DNA of 64,000 bases from an uncultured Flavobacteriaceae bacterium (GCA_947494565.1 CANLVG010000015.1:1-64000), one strand, 5' to 3'; shown: positions 8,118 through 15,817, numbered from the stretch's first letter. Notes: generated by a model not told the origin, from the letters alone. Numbers and translations are program-made.

Positions 8118-8139
8118 ACCCTTCGGCTACGATCAGGTT
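8118..8139. repeat. REP-like element, copy 1
   Basis: CCCTTCGGCTACGATCAGG, a variant of the imperfect palindrome CCCTTCGGCTACGCTCAGGG. Further copies lie at 8238-8256 and 8629-8648. Confidence 0.55.
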
Positions 8140-8170
8140 CCCCATCGAATTTACTAATGGAAGATTCGCC

Positions 8171-8233
8171 ACTTCATATCTATAAAGACCTTGGACATCA
8201 CGTAACATGCAACCTACTTCGAACATCAGGCAT
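8171..8233. repeat. Degenerate 7-bp tandem array (nnnnCAT)
   Basis: Nine heptamers in constant phase, several ending in CAT or CAA (ACTTCAT, TGGACAT, CATGCAA, CGAACAT, CAGGCAT). More diverged than the other arrays. Confidence 0.6.
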
Positions 8234-8237
8234 CATG

Positions 8238-8256
8238 GCCCTTCGGCCGCCCTCAG
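8238..8256. repeat. REP-like element, copy 2
   Basis: CCCTTCGGCCGCCCTCAG, same family as the copies at 8118 and 8629, placed between two heptamer arrays. Confidence 0.5.
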
Positions 8257-8281
8257 CTTCCAAATCGAATACTAACGAAGG

Positions 8282-8351
8282 ATTTCACTTCAAGCATCTG
8301 ACTTCAGACATCAAGTACTTCATATCTCACATTAAGAACCGAACATCAAAC
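8282..8351. repeat. Degenerate 7-bp tandem array (ATCnnAC)
   Basis: Ten in-phase heptamers: ATTTCAC, TTCAAGC, ATCTGAC, TTCAGAC, ATCAAGT, ACTTCAT, ATCTCAC, ATTAAGA, ACCGAAC, ATCAAAC. This is one of the two longest arrays after the perfect one at the window start. Confidence 0.75.
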
Positions 8352-8489
8352 TCCTTGAGTCTTGTCAAAAATCACACTACAACCGCTCTTTCCGTTTCAA
8401 ATGTAACAGATGACAAGGCGATGGCAAAACTTTTTTTGGAATACTTTTTGGGGTATCTTTGTCGGCTGACCCTATAGCATTTAGGGTTT

Positions 8490-8578
8490 GCGTTAGGGAT
8501 AGCAGCGGTTACCCCGCACCCATTGTAGCTTAGGCGGAAATGGGGAGGCGTATGAGCGAATAGCCCGCTCGAACGCCC
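8490..8578 (+). ncRNA. Candidate structured RNA (Flavo-1-like)
   Basis: The segment begins GCGTTAGGGATAGCAGCGG and ends AGCCCGCTCGAACGCCC. The outer GCGTT/AACGC pair closes the element, and internal G/C-rich segments (ACCCCGCACC and TGGGGAGGCG) can pair. In layout and wording it recalls the Flavo-1 RNA motif described from Flavobacteria by comparative genomics; I assign it from memory of that pattern. Its function is unknown. It lies 113 bp upstream of ssrA in a gap with no credible gene. Confidence 0.4.
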
Positions 8579-8628
8579 TAAAGTTCTTTGAAAAAAATCA
8601 TTGAGAGAAGAATAGCTCTGATAGTAGT

Positions 8629-8648
8629 CCCTTCGGCTACGCTCAGGG
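8629..8648. repeat. REP-like element, copy 3
   Basis: CCCTTCGGCTACGCTCAGGG, an imperfect palindrome with CCCT/AGGG ends, 43 bp upstream of the tmRNA 5' end. It is the cleanest of the three copies. Confidence 0.6.
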
Positions 8649-8691
8649 TTCAATTCGATAACGGTATGCTACGCCTACCTATCTCATTGAA

Positions 8692-9090
8692 GGGGCCGAC
8701 TGGTTTTGACAGCGAGACCAATGGCAATATAAGCATGTCGAGCGCTGGTGAACAGCTCGTTAATCTCATTTTCCACACTTTTAATTGGCGATAATAACTA
8801 CGCTCTTGCCGCTTAATCTGAATTACAGTAAGATTTAGCCTCGTCTCCGCAAGGCGGAGAAGCGAGATGTTCCTGAATAGCCCTTGTTGACGGCGATTCA
8901 TTTAGGAGCACCATAAAAGTCAACACAAGGTCGATATTCGCTTTGGTATCGGCACTAAAACTTAAAGAAGCTAAGTGTATGTTAGGCGGTTTCCGGTCAG
9001 GCATACATCGAAAACCAAACGGTAACTAAGCATGTAGAAAGTATTGTAATTGCTTGTTTGGACGAGGGTTCGAATCCCTCCGGCTCCACA
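8692..9090 (+). ncRNA. ssrA: tmRNA
   Basis: The 5' end GGGGCCGACTGGTTTTGACA and the 3' end GGGTTCGAATCCCTCCGGCT then CCACA form the tRNA-like domain: GGGGCCG pairs with CGGCTCC apart from one G-U, and GAGGG-TTCGAAT-CCCTC is a T-arm. The messenger part encodes GDNNYALAA before TAA at 8787-8816, a typical Bacteroidota proteolysis tag. CCA is not fully encoded. tmRNA rescues stalled ribosomes with SmpB and tags the product for degradation. The 3' end is also a common integration site, and decayed copies of it lie at 9229 and 25276. Confidence 0.95.
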
Positions 9091-9129
9091 ACACTCAAAA
9101 ATACGCAGCAGATTGGGTTTTGGCAAAAT

Positions 9130-9159
9130 GCCAAACTCGCTTGAGTATTTTACCAAAAT
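9130..9159. repeat. Direct repeat with 9308-9337
   Basis: GCCAAACTCGCTTGAGTATT and the following ten bases match 9308-9337 with about six mismatches in 30 bp. Each copy follows a copy of the tmRNA 3' end, so a ~180-bp unit appears to have been duplicated. Confidence 0.7.
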
Positions 9160-9165
9160 CAAGAT

Positions 9166-9196
9166 GCCCATTGCCTAAGCAATGGGTGTTTTTATT
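9166..9196 (+). terminator. Rho-independent terminator after ssrA
   Basis: An 8-bp perfect stem CCCATTGC/GCAATGGG with loop CTAA is followed by TGTTTTTATTT, 77 bp after the tmRNA end. Confidence 0.85.
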
Positions 9197-9228
9197 TGCA
9201 GAACATGTTAGGAGGGGAAAACGAAGTT

Positions 9229-9246
9229 AATCCCTCCGACTCCACT
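9229..9246 (+). repeat. Decayed second copy of the tmRNA 3' end
   Basis: AATCCCTCCGACTCCACT differs from the genuine tmRNA end at two positions. GAGGGG upstream retains half of a T-arm. A strong terminator follows within 6 bp, as expected for a displaced former ssrA end. Confidence 0.7.
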
Positions 9247-9251
9247 TCCAA

Positions 9252-9276
9252 AAGCTACCTTGAGGTAGCTTTTTTT
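9252..9276 (+). terminator. Rho-independent terminator
   Basis: AAGCTACC-TTGA-GGTAGCTT followed by TTTTT. It directly follows the second tmRNA-end copy and may be the original ssrA terminator. Confidence 0.85.
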
Positions 9277-9307
9277 GGTTGCGCCTCAGGGGTTTGAAAG
9301 CCAATGA

Positions 9308-9337
9308 GCCAAGTTCGCTTGAGCATTTTAGGAAAAT
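9308..9337. repeat. Direct repeat with 9130-9159
   Basis: GCCAAGTTCGCTTGAGCATT and the following ten bases. See the entry at 9130. The rest of 9338-9780 has no credible gene apart from the inverted repeats listed next. Confidence 0.7.
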
Positions 9338-9540
9338 TCACTAACTAAAAATGGTAACATTGCTTTAGCGTGTTACCCTCTTGATTTACATTTCTCACTC
9401 GCAAAAGCTCGTTTTAAAATGTAAACACGATGTGCTTTCTGTACCTATCAAAGCCCAATAGAACATAGCAGATTTTATGTATCCTAAAAATTCACAGCAA
9501 AAGAGATTTTGAGACATATGGATTGAATCCAATTGATATG

Positions 9541-9593
9541 AACTCCTATTAAAATAGTTAATTAATGGTCTTTTTTATTCAATAATAGGAGTT
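9541..9593. repeat. Inverted repeat, 11-bp arms
   Basis: AACTCCTATTA (9541-9551) and TAATAGGAGTT (9583-9593) are perfect inverted arms around a 31-bp A+T-rich loop. This is the first of three inverted repeats within 190 bp. Confidence 0.75.
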
Positions 9594-9645
9594 AACCCAA
9601 TTTCAAGGAAACTTGGGTCGTGCCCGGCTTCTTTCGTTTAACGGA

Positions 9646-9680
9646 CTTTACACTAAATGAATGTTTCAATTAGTGTAAAG
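9646..9680. repeat. Inverted repeat, 11-bp arms
   Basis: CTTTACACTAA (9646-9656) and TTAGTGTAAAG (9670-9680) are perfect arms with a 13-bp loop. It could be a terminator-like hairpin or a protein-binding site. Confidence 0.75.
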
Positions 9681-9697
9681 CTTATTAGTTAGATTTG

Positions 9698-9727
9698 AAA
9701 TATCGCATATCGCGATATGCGATATTT
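9698..9727. repeat. 30-bp perfect palindrome with zero spacer
   Basis: The left half AAATATCGCATATCG is followed directly by its exact reverse complement, and then by more T residues. It contains alternating TATCGC/GCGATA half-sites. It could form a cruciform, act as a terminator, or bind a dimeric protein at the left end of the island. Confidence 0.85.
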
Positions 9728-9780
9728 TTTTTATATTATATTGTTTTTCCATTATTTATGACTTGGAAGATATTGCCTAA

Positions 9781-9987
9781 TTGCTCAATTACACAACAGA
9801 TATTGAAGAGCAAATTCTAGCTTCTGAAAAAGAAGTAAAGCTCTTCTTAATTGAAAAACTAAATACGTTCAAAAAGGACAGTTCTATCATGACAGCTATT
9901 CGTGGAAGTTTGTATTACAGTCAAGCGGATGAACGAATGGAAATCATACAACAGCGTATTCAAAATATAATTGAAGGTTCCGGGTAA
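9781..9987 (+). CDS. Small hypothetical protein, possibly a gene remnant
   Basis: A 68-residue frame starting at TTG with no ATG and a stop codon immediately upstream. It is predicted helical and charged (DIEEQILASEKEVKLFLIEK). An ATG at 9758 lies in another frame, so a frameshifted longer gene is possible. No family is recognised. It sits among mobile-element debris. Confidence 0.3.
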   Translation: MLNYTTDIEEQILASEKEVKLFLIEKLNTFKKDSSIMTAIRGSLYYSQADERMEIIQQRIQNIIEGSG

Positions 9988-10019
9988 TACTTTTCAGAAT
10001 TGGAAATACAACCTGCAAA

Positions 10020-10070
10020 CAAAAAGTGACCTATTCGGTGAGTACTGAAAATAAAAAGTCTTGAAAACCC
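10020..10070. repeat. ~50-bp direct repeat, copy 1
   Basis: Contains AAAGTGACCTATTCGGTGAG and ends TTGAAAACCC. It matches 25201-25250 over about 50 bp, and a shorter variant lies at 52131. The repeats therefore bracket the island cargo and, less exactly, the eCIS locus. Confidence 0.75.
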
Positions 10071-10139
10071 TATAATATCTACATTTGTTGGGTTAGGTTC
10101 TGGTCTTTAAACACATTATCAAATACTGAGTTAGTAGCT

Positions 10140-10723
10140 GTGAATGAATTACATGGTAAGATATTTATGAATGAAGATTATACGGTAATCTCAACAATGA
10201 ACCTTACAAAGTCATCTAAGCATAGCTATATAATTGGTGCCGAAATTGAAAACACAGAGGACTATTTAATGTTTGAAAGCACATTGAATTATGTTGTTCA
10301 TGAGATACTATTGTGGGATGATAGTGACATAGACGAAGAAAGATTGGAAAATAAAATTCCGCAACAATCTTTTTTCTAAAAATCAAAAACACCGATGTCT
10401 ATATTAACGGAAGAAAAATTACCGGGACATCATTCAAAGAAATTCTAAACAGATGTAATGTGCGGTATGGCTATTGCATAAGATGTGGAAATTCAATAAA
10501 GATATTTTCGCCTACAAGATAGCTATGCCCCACTTGTTTTAAAAAATGGAATCAATACAAGAACTCTAATTTTGAAGAAAAATACTGCCATAGATGTGCA
10601 ACAAATGTTATAACAACAATAAACAATCCATTATGTGCGCCGTGCGAGGATTCATTTACAAAGGAATGTGAGGTGATTTGGCAAAAAATAAATCCTGATA
10701 TGGCAAGAATTACAAAACATTGA
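10140..10723 (+). pseudogene. Decayed PLD-family protein with C-terminal zinc ribbons
   Basis: The first frame (10140-10379) encodes a phospholipase D-like C-terminal half: LHGKIFMNEDYTVISTMNLT carries the HxK and downstream S/N elements of the PLD motif. After a frameshift near 10360-10380 (a T-rich run), a second frame continues with GYCIRCGNS, CPTCFKKWNQY, YCHRC and CAPCE, paired-Cys zinc ribbons that often follow PLD-like domains in Bacteroidota. That frame has a TAG at 10520. The N-terminal half is missing. Together these show a 5'-truncated, frameshifted gene that is unlikely to work. Confidence 0.7.
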
Positions 10724-10797
10724 CATTTTTATCCACCTAAACATGTATCTTACAGTATTTCAAATAAGTACAATAAACTAATTTAATTTCAACCTAT

Positions 10798-11511
10798 ATG
10801 GATTTTCCTTATGGGCAACTTATAATGAAATCAAATAAACAATTATGTAAGATTGAACCAGGTTGCGCACAGCTTATTATAGGTTCACCACCATATAGTC
10901 ACCATGTTAGCCCTTCATCCGGAAATCATAAAAAAGATTTATTGGGACTAATGGAGGATGTTATTCAAAACAGTCACCGCATTTTAAATAACTCGGGAGT
11001 CTTTGTAAACATTTCAACTGATGAACGTATGAATGGATCATTATGGCAAAAATCAAATGACGTTGCTATTATTGCCGAAAAATTGGGGTTTACCCTCTTT
11101 GATCATATTATTTGGAGTAGAACTAAAATTTCTCTTTTTCGGGTGCCCTTTTCGCATATTATGATGTTCAAAAAGGGTAAAACCATTCCGTCAAGTCCTT
11201 CCAAAGAATTAAGTCGAGTCTTCCGTGAAAAGATTTGGCACATTCCAGATTCCCAGATCAGGAAAGACAGCCAAGGCTATAAATTCACAGGTGCTTTGAG
11301 TCCAAAGATTGCAGCACTTTTGATTTCTAGGTACTCAAAGCCAGGAGACCTAATAGTGAATCCATTTGTGGGATCAGGTACCATTATTGCCCAAGCTGAA
11401 TCTTTAAAGAGAAAATGGATTGGCTATGAAATTAATGAAGGCCTTCTTCCATTGATAAAGGAAACCCTAGTCCAAGTGGCAATAAAAACCTCAAGTACCT
11501 CAGATCAATGA
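10798..11511 (+). CDS. Site-specific DNA methyltransferase (SPPY type)
   Basis: A 237-residue beta-class amino-methyltransferase: catalytic motif GSPPY at residues 29-33 comes first, and the AdoMet motif NPFVGSGT (about 188-195) followed by KRKWIGYEIN comes last. SPPY is usual for N4-cytosine and some N6-adenine enzymes. The target sequence and base are not readable. There is no obvious restriction endonuclease next to it. Its stop overlaps the next start by 4 bp (ATGA), so it is co-translated with the TPR/membrane protein. A second, unrelated SPPY methyltransferase lies on the other strand at 13682, suggesting a paired modification module. Confidence 0.9.
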   Translation: MDFPYGQLIMKSNKQLCKIEPGCAQLIIGSPPYSHHVSPSSGNHKKDLLGLMEDVIQNSHRILNNSGVFVNISTDERMNGSLWQKSNDVAIIAEKLGFTLFDHIIWSRTKISLFRVPFSHIMMFKKGKTIPSSPSKELSRVFREKIWHIPDSQIRKDSQGYKFTGALSPKIAALLISRYSKPGDLIVNPFVGSGTIIAQAESLKRKWIGYEINEGLLPLIKETLVQVAIKTSSTSDQ

Positions 11512-12629
11512 AAATACTGATGATACTTCTAGGACTACTGTTCCTTATACCGATTCAGGGACAAAAAACACCTCAAAAATGTGAAACAAAAACGTTGATA
11601 GAGGTAAAGGAATTGCTGGCCTTCGAGAAGTTTGAAGAAGCTCTCCTAAAAATAAAACAAGCGAAGTTTGACAATTGCCCAGAAAATTGGTTGAAAGAAG
11701 AAAAGTTGAATGCCATCAAAGGCATTAAACAAAAAAGTACGGACTCCATTAGGTTGCAGTTAATCCAACTCTATATCAATTACCACCAATTTGAAGCTGC
11801 AAAAAGCAAGACTTTGGAACTGCTCAAAGAGCAAACATCGCTTGACACCAAGAAGCGTTGCCTTGACATTATGGCCAAAATTGAGAAAAGACGAAAAGAA
11901 AACGACTTATTTTACGATTCGATTAAGTTTGATCAGGCAGACAAACTTATTGGTGTCTTTCGCTATGAGGAAGGAATCGAACAATACAGCCAGATAAAGA
12001 ATCAATCGAATAAGAAAGCTGCCGCAATTAAAATTAACGAGACTGAATTATCCAGTTTGACATTTATTGGTCAAGTTGGACAATGGCTTAGCAAAAATAT
12101 GACTCCTATTATCTTGTTGGCTCTGCTTATTTCTTTTTTGACCATAAGATGGTTTATCAAAAAAGGCTCAAGGTCAAGAAAGGTACTTCTAGTGGAAGAA
12201 AGCAAGAGCTATCCGGGATACAAGGGAAGATTCGAGCTCTTATTCAATACAATGAACAACAAATACGAGGACGGTCAAAAATCTCTTTACGTAAGTGTTC
12301 CCGATAATAGCAATTCGATTAAACTAGGTATATGGAAGGAACAAGACTTGATTGAATTGGCAACGGCAGCAACAGAACTAAAATACCTCCAATGGGCTAT
12401 TTGGTTGTACAAACGCTTCACAAGACCCGATTATACGTTAAAATATTCAATAGAAAAGGATGAAAAAAACCAACTTATGAATTTCCGTGCTATCTTTGTA
12501 AAAAAAACGCAACTGCTCTTTCCTTATCAAAGAGCCACACATGTAATGTGGTGGTATAGAGATGAGGACGAATTGATTTACGATTTGGTATATCGTATAC
12601 ATACCAAAATTAATTCAGGAAAAAGTTAA
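11508..12629 (+). CDS. Membrane-anchored TPR-like protein
   Basis: A 373-residue protein. An N-terminal signal sequence (MKILMILLGLLFLIPIQGQ) leads to a helical, TPR-like region (about 25-180) and a single transmembrane helix near residues 198-216 followed by KKGSRSRK. The C-terminal ~160 residues are probably cytoplasmic and contain LYVSVPDNSNSIKLGIWKEQ and WAIWLYKRF. No named domain is recognised. The topology (external helical repeats, one helix, internal domain) suggests a sensor or anchor. It is coupled to the methyltransferase (4-bp overlap) and followed 4 bp later by a soluble TPR protein. Confidence 0.75.
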   Translation: MKILMILLGLLFLIPIQGQKTPQKCETKTLIEVKELLAFEKFEEALLKIKQAKFDNCPENWLKEEKLNAIKGIKQKSTDSIRLQLIQLYINYHQFEAAKSKTLELLKEQTSLDTKKRCLDIMAKIEKRRKENDLFYDSIKFDQADKLIGVFRYEEGIEQYSQIKNQSNKKAAAIKINETELSSLTFIGQVGQWLSKNMTPIILLALLISFLTIRWFIKKGSRSRKVLLVEESKSYPGYKGRFELLFNTMNNKYEDGQKSLYVSVPDNSNSIKLGIWKEQDLIELATAATELKYLQWAIWLYKRFTRPDYTLKYSIEKDEKNQLMNFRAIFVKKTQLLFPYQRATHVMWWYRDEDELIYDLVYRIHTKINSGKS

Positions 12630-12633
12630 TATC

Positions 12634-13695
12634 ATGAATGTCGAAACTGAAAACTTCCAAGCTTTTGAATTGTATTCTTTGGGATTGGACACCTTCAGAA
12701 CCTACTTGGGCAACAAAAAGCAGGAAATTTTAAAGGATGCATTGAACAAATTTGGCCAAAGCTTTGAATTGGACCCTCAATTTTTCTTGCCTCGATATTA
12801 CCAAGCGGTTGTCAAAGATTTACTGGGCGAATATATAGAGGCTTCTACTGTTTTGGAATCTTTGGAAGATGTCGCTCCAGCCGATTTTAAGGATTTAGTT
12901 CGATATTCCTGGGCTATTTCACTCTACCATTATTATGATGTGGAAAAGATTGACAAATCAATCGAAACTTTTGAATCCGTTAATAGCAAAAATTCCTATG
13001 TCAATCTTCTTGCCCGCGCTGGAAAAATACAATCCATTGCTGTTCGAATGATGCTTTCCTATAGGGATAAAACAAAATCTGCTAAAGCGAAAGAGGACAA
13101 AACAAAGATTATTGAAGAAGGACAAGCAATATTGAAAAAGCTTCCCAAACTGAGACGGTTTTCATTCAAACGTGGAAAGAATGATTTGAAGGCTCATGAA
13201 ATAGAAATCAAATGGATCACATACAATGCCATGGGCTTGGCCTTTATGTACGTTTCAGATACCGTTCGTTATCCTGATAAAACTATAAAAGGCAAAAATA
13301 TTCCAGAAGAATATTCGGAAGAGCTTCAAAAGGCCATGGATTATTTCGAAGAGGCAGATAATATCAATCCCGATCATTGGGCTATTCTATCCAATAAAGG
13401 TTCTTTAAACCTTAGAAAAGCTGTATTAGAATTTTACTATGAAAATGAACTATGGGAGGAGACTCTCAATAATACAATTGATGACTTTAAAAAAGTATTA
13501 ATGGTTAGACCGGATTATGACTTTGCATATTATGAAATGGGCAAATTACACAGGATGACCAAAAGATATACTAAAGCAATTGATTATTTCAACAAAGCAA
13601 TTGAAGCACAGAAAAACGGCAATTTGAATGTACCTAAAAGTTCCATTGAAAAACAAATTACGTACTGCCTTCGGGAGTACCCTAACTTTTTTTAA
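12634..13695 (+). CDS. Soluble TPR-repeat protein
   Basis: A 353-residue protein without signal peptide, built of helical pairs with TPR character: YYQAVVKDLLGEYIEASTVL near residue 55 and YYEMGKLHRMTKRYTKAIDY followed by FNKAIEAQ near residue 310. Probably a cytoplasmic scaffold for the membrane protein encoded just upstream. Its 3' end overlaps the 3' end of the opposite-strand methyltransferase by 14 bp. No catalytic motif is seen. Confidence 0.75.
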   Translation: MNVETENFQAFELYSLGLDTFRTYLGNKKQEILKDALNKFGQSFELDPQFFLPRYYQAVVKDLLGEYIEASTVLESLEDVAPADFKDLVRYSWAISLYHYYDVEKIDKSIETFESVNSKNSYVNLLARAGKIQSIAVRMMLSYRDKTKSAKAKEDKTKIIEEGQAILKKLPKLRRFSFKRGKNDLKAHEIEIKWITYNAMGLAFMYVSDTVRYPDKTIKGKNIPEEYSEELQKAMDYFEEADNINPDHWAILSNKGSLNLRKAVLEFYYENELWEETLNNTIDDFKKVLMVRPDYDFAYYEMGKLHRMTKRYTKAIDYFNKAIEAQKNGNLNVPKSSIEKQITYCLREYPNFF

Positions 13696-14767
13696 ATACT
13701 AAAATAGGTTCAAATTTTTTCGTCCCATTCGTCCTATAGGGCCTGGAAACAGTTTGTAGCTGTAGTACCCTTTTAAGTTCAAACTTTCTTTTTGCTATTG
13801 CAAGAAGATCCTCCTCCAATGGGTAGTTCCTAACATTTTTAATATGGAGTACCAAATGACCTTTGGATTGCAAGATCCTATGTGATTCATTGACAATTTT
13901 TTCCAAGAAACCATTTTTCCAATCTTCATAATTTGGGAATCTGATATGGCTCTGTGTTTCTTCAAATCCATATTGTTCATAGTCAAAATATGGTGGACTG
14001 CTAAATGCTAAAGCAAATGAGCCACTTACCAATCGCTCCAAATGGGTTTCGGCCATATCTTGCTTAAGCGTTACGGAGCATTCAAGATGCATTTCATCGA
14101 GGCAATATTGGAGGAGTTCCTTGTTCCCCAAATATTGCTCCAGCGAAGGGTCAATGCCATAATAATCACGTTTCAAACTGGCACATCCCAACATCCTTCC
14201 TCCGAACCCAGCGCAAAAATCCAATACCGGGTCATGATCACTCGAATAGGACTCGATAATCGCCTTTGCCACTGCAGGCCTGAAATTGGTGACTGCCCTT
14301 GTCTTACTAAACACCCGAATAGCATTTCTTAAATAGGTATTATTATAAATCTTTCGTTCGGGCCAAATCGATACGGATTTATCTATTATTTTTTTAAGAA
14401 TCCGGGCATCTTCAAATCGGTCCATCGGAGAATATGCATCCTTAACCCGTATTCCCCAAATCTGAGGATGAAAGTAATTTGCGATTTGCAATCCAATGGG
14501 ATTGAGCTTAACCATGTTTTTCTTCTTAATAACATCATTTGATCGAAGATGGGTCAATCTATCAAATTCCTTTTTGAAGCGCTCATCGCTAAACTCTGGA
14601 TAAGGGAAACCACGATTCATCCAATAGGCAAATACATCCTCCTTTATTCTTTCCTGTACTTGAGTTGACATTTTCAGGATATCCTTGCCCTTTAATTCCA
14701 GAATGTAATCAAGATTAGAGACGTTTCTAGGGTTATTTTGCACGGTTTCACTTCTTCCTATTATCAT
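13682..14767 (-). CDS. DNA methyltransferase (SSPPY type)
   Basis: A 361-residue protein. A ~150-residue N-terminal helical region precedes the AdoMet site VLDFCAGFGGRMLG, DYYGIDPS and the catalytic SSPPYFDYEQYG; the late region VLHIKNVRNYPLEED is typical of the fold. Motif order (I before IV) differs from the smaller methyltransferase at 10798, so the two are not simple duplicates. The long N-terminal extension may be a target-recognition domain. It forms a minus-strand operon with the 128-aa and 41-aa genes upstream and meets the plus-strand TPR gene tail to tail with a 14-bp overlap. Confidence 0.85.
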   Translation of the reverse strand: MIIGRSETVQNNPRNVSNLDYILELKGKDILKMSTQVQERIKEDVFAYWMNRGFPYPEFSDERFKKEFDRLTHLRSNDVIKKKNMVKLNPIGLQIANYFHPQIWGIRVKDAYSPMDRFEDARILKKIIDKSVSIWPERKIYNNTYLRNAIRVFSKTRAVTNFRPAVAKAIIESYSSDHDPVLDFCAGFGGRMLGCASLKRDYYGIDPSLEQYLGNKELLQYCLDEMHLECSVTLKQDMAETHLERLVSGSFALAFSSPPYFDYEQYGFEETQSHIRFPNYEDWKNGFLEKIVNESHRILQSKGHLVLHIKNVRNYPLEEDLLAIAKRKFELKRVLQLQTVSRPYRTNGTKKFEPILVFKKS

Positions 14768-14813
14768 TCATACTATTTAATGATTTTATGCATATCGAAT
14801 ACAAATAAAATCA

Positions 14814-15200
14814 TCATAAATTCCTTTTCTTTTTTCCTGTTCTTTTTCTTCTGGGCCAATATTCGTAAGCTTTTTTAAGTTGACGTTCGTAAGCCGCGCC
14901 CTTATTCTCGGATGGTGACATAATTTGTTGAGAAACCAAAAATTCAAAATAATCATTACTTGGCATATCCTTACCATTATCCTTGACCAAAACCCATAAT
15001 TCAGGCTTATCATTCTCCAAATCAGAAATACAATGGAATCTTAGAATACCATCGATTTGTTCTCTTGTGAACTGGCTGCGGGTAAGCAATTTCAGATGCT
15101 CATAGTCGACAGTAGTTTTATTCTTTGCTGTGGTAACCAACTCGTTATAAACGATTAAAGGATAATCAAATTCAATTGACTTTTTGCCCATTGCGCTCAA
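14814..15200 (-). CDS. Hypothetical 128-residue protein
   Basis: A soluble protein with an alpha/beta look (SIEFDYPLIVYNELVTTAKN, QIDGILRFHCISDL, ELWVLVKDNGKDMPSNDYFE) and a basic tail (RRKRTGKKKRN) that could contact DNA. No family is recognised. It is 46 bp upstream of the methyltransferase gene and 3 bp downstream of the small lipoprotein gene. A helper of the methyltransferase is plausible from position only. Confidence 0.65.
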   Translation of the reverse strand: MSAMGKKSIEFDYPLIVYNELVTTAKNKTTVDYEHLKLLTRSQFTREQIDGILRFHCISDLENDKPELWVLVKDNGKDMPSNDYFEFLVSQQIMSPSENKGAAYERQLKKAYEYWPRRKRTGKKKRNL

Positions 15201-15203
15201 TAT

Positions 15204-15329
15204 TTATGAATTGTCTAAATCAACTCTCTTCAAATTCTTTATATATTCACTAACAAATTTTGAATTGTCACTATAGCAAGAAGATAAAACTAAAAGAATG
15301 ATTATTAGGAATGGTTTATAGTTTGACAT
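15204..15329 (-). CDS. 41-residue lipoprotein
   Basis: An ATG at 15329 opens a 41-codon frame: MSNYKPFLIIILLVLSSCYS is a short lipoprotein signal with the lipobox LSSC, and the mature part has about 24 residues ending VDLDNS. It ends 3 bp before the next gene, consistent with an operon. Small entry-exclusion or immunity-like lipoproteins look like this, but the function is not known. Confidence 0.55.
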   Translation of the reverse strand: MSNYKPFLIIILLVLSSCYSDNSKFVSEYIKNLKRVDLDNS

Positions 15330-15767
15330 CTTGACTAGTTTTTGTTTAACCAAATGTGAAGGAATCGCAAATTTTTTCTAGACTATATACATTAGTATAC
15401 AATGCATAATAATTAGTTATCCGTTATTGTTTACTAAAGTTTAAACTCACTGAATCTATACTTTCTCTCATATTTCTGAAAATACAACTTAAGTACCATG
15501 TTTTAGTAATAATCATTAATATAATCGCTTCAAAGATATTGTACAGCTTATTATCAATGAGCTTTCGCCTTCTAAAAAGTCTATCAATTTTTCCATAATG
15601 GAAAGACTATGAAAAAATTCATAGTCATCAAGCTCAACATATATTACCCTTAGAAAGGAATAATAGACCTTAAATCGGTCTTTCGGCATTTTGGTTGGTA
15701 TTTCAAACGATAAATAAAGCCTTGGGGAAAGAGACTGTGAAAATAATAAAATCTTTTCAATCCATTG

Positions 15768-15806
15768 GCATAGGAAAACCTTATAAAAACAGAGGTTTTC
15801 TTATGC
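15768..15806. repeat. Imperfect inverted repeat
   Basis: GCATAGGAAAACC and GGTTTTCTTATGC pair at 12 of 13 positions around a 13-bp loop, just left of a terminator hairpin. Confidence 0.65.
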
Positions 15807-15817
15807 TTATTACAAAC

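Noticed and set aside
8157-8653. Several short frames upstream of ssrA
   Set aside because: They translate heptamer arrays, REP-like copies and the candidate RNA, on either strand.
9060-9090. A tRNA gene at the TTCGAATC T-arm
   Set aside because: No anticodon arm fits; the 5' partner is 370 bp upstream and encodes a tag peptide, so it is tmRNA.
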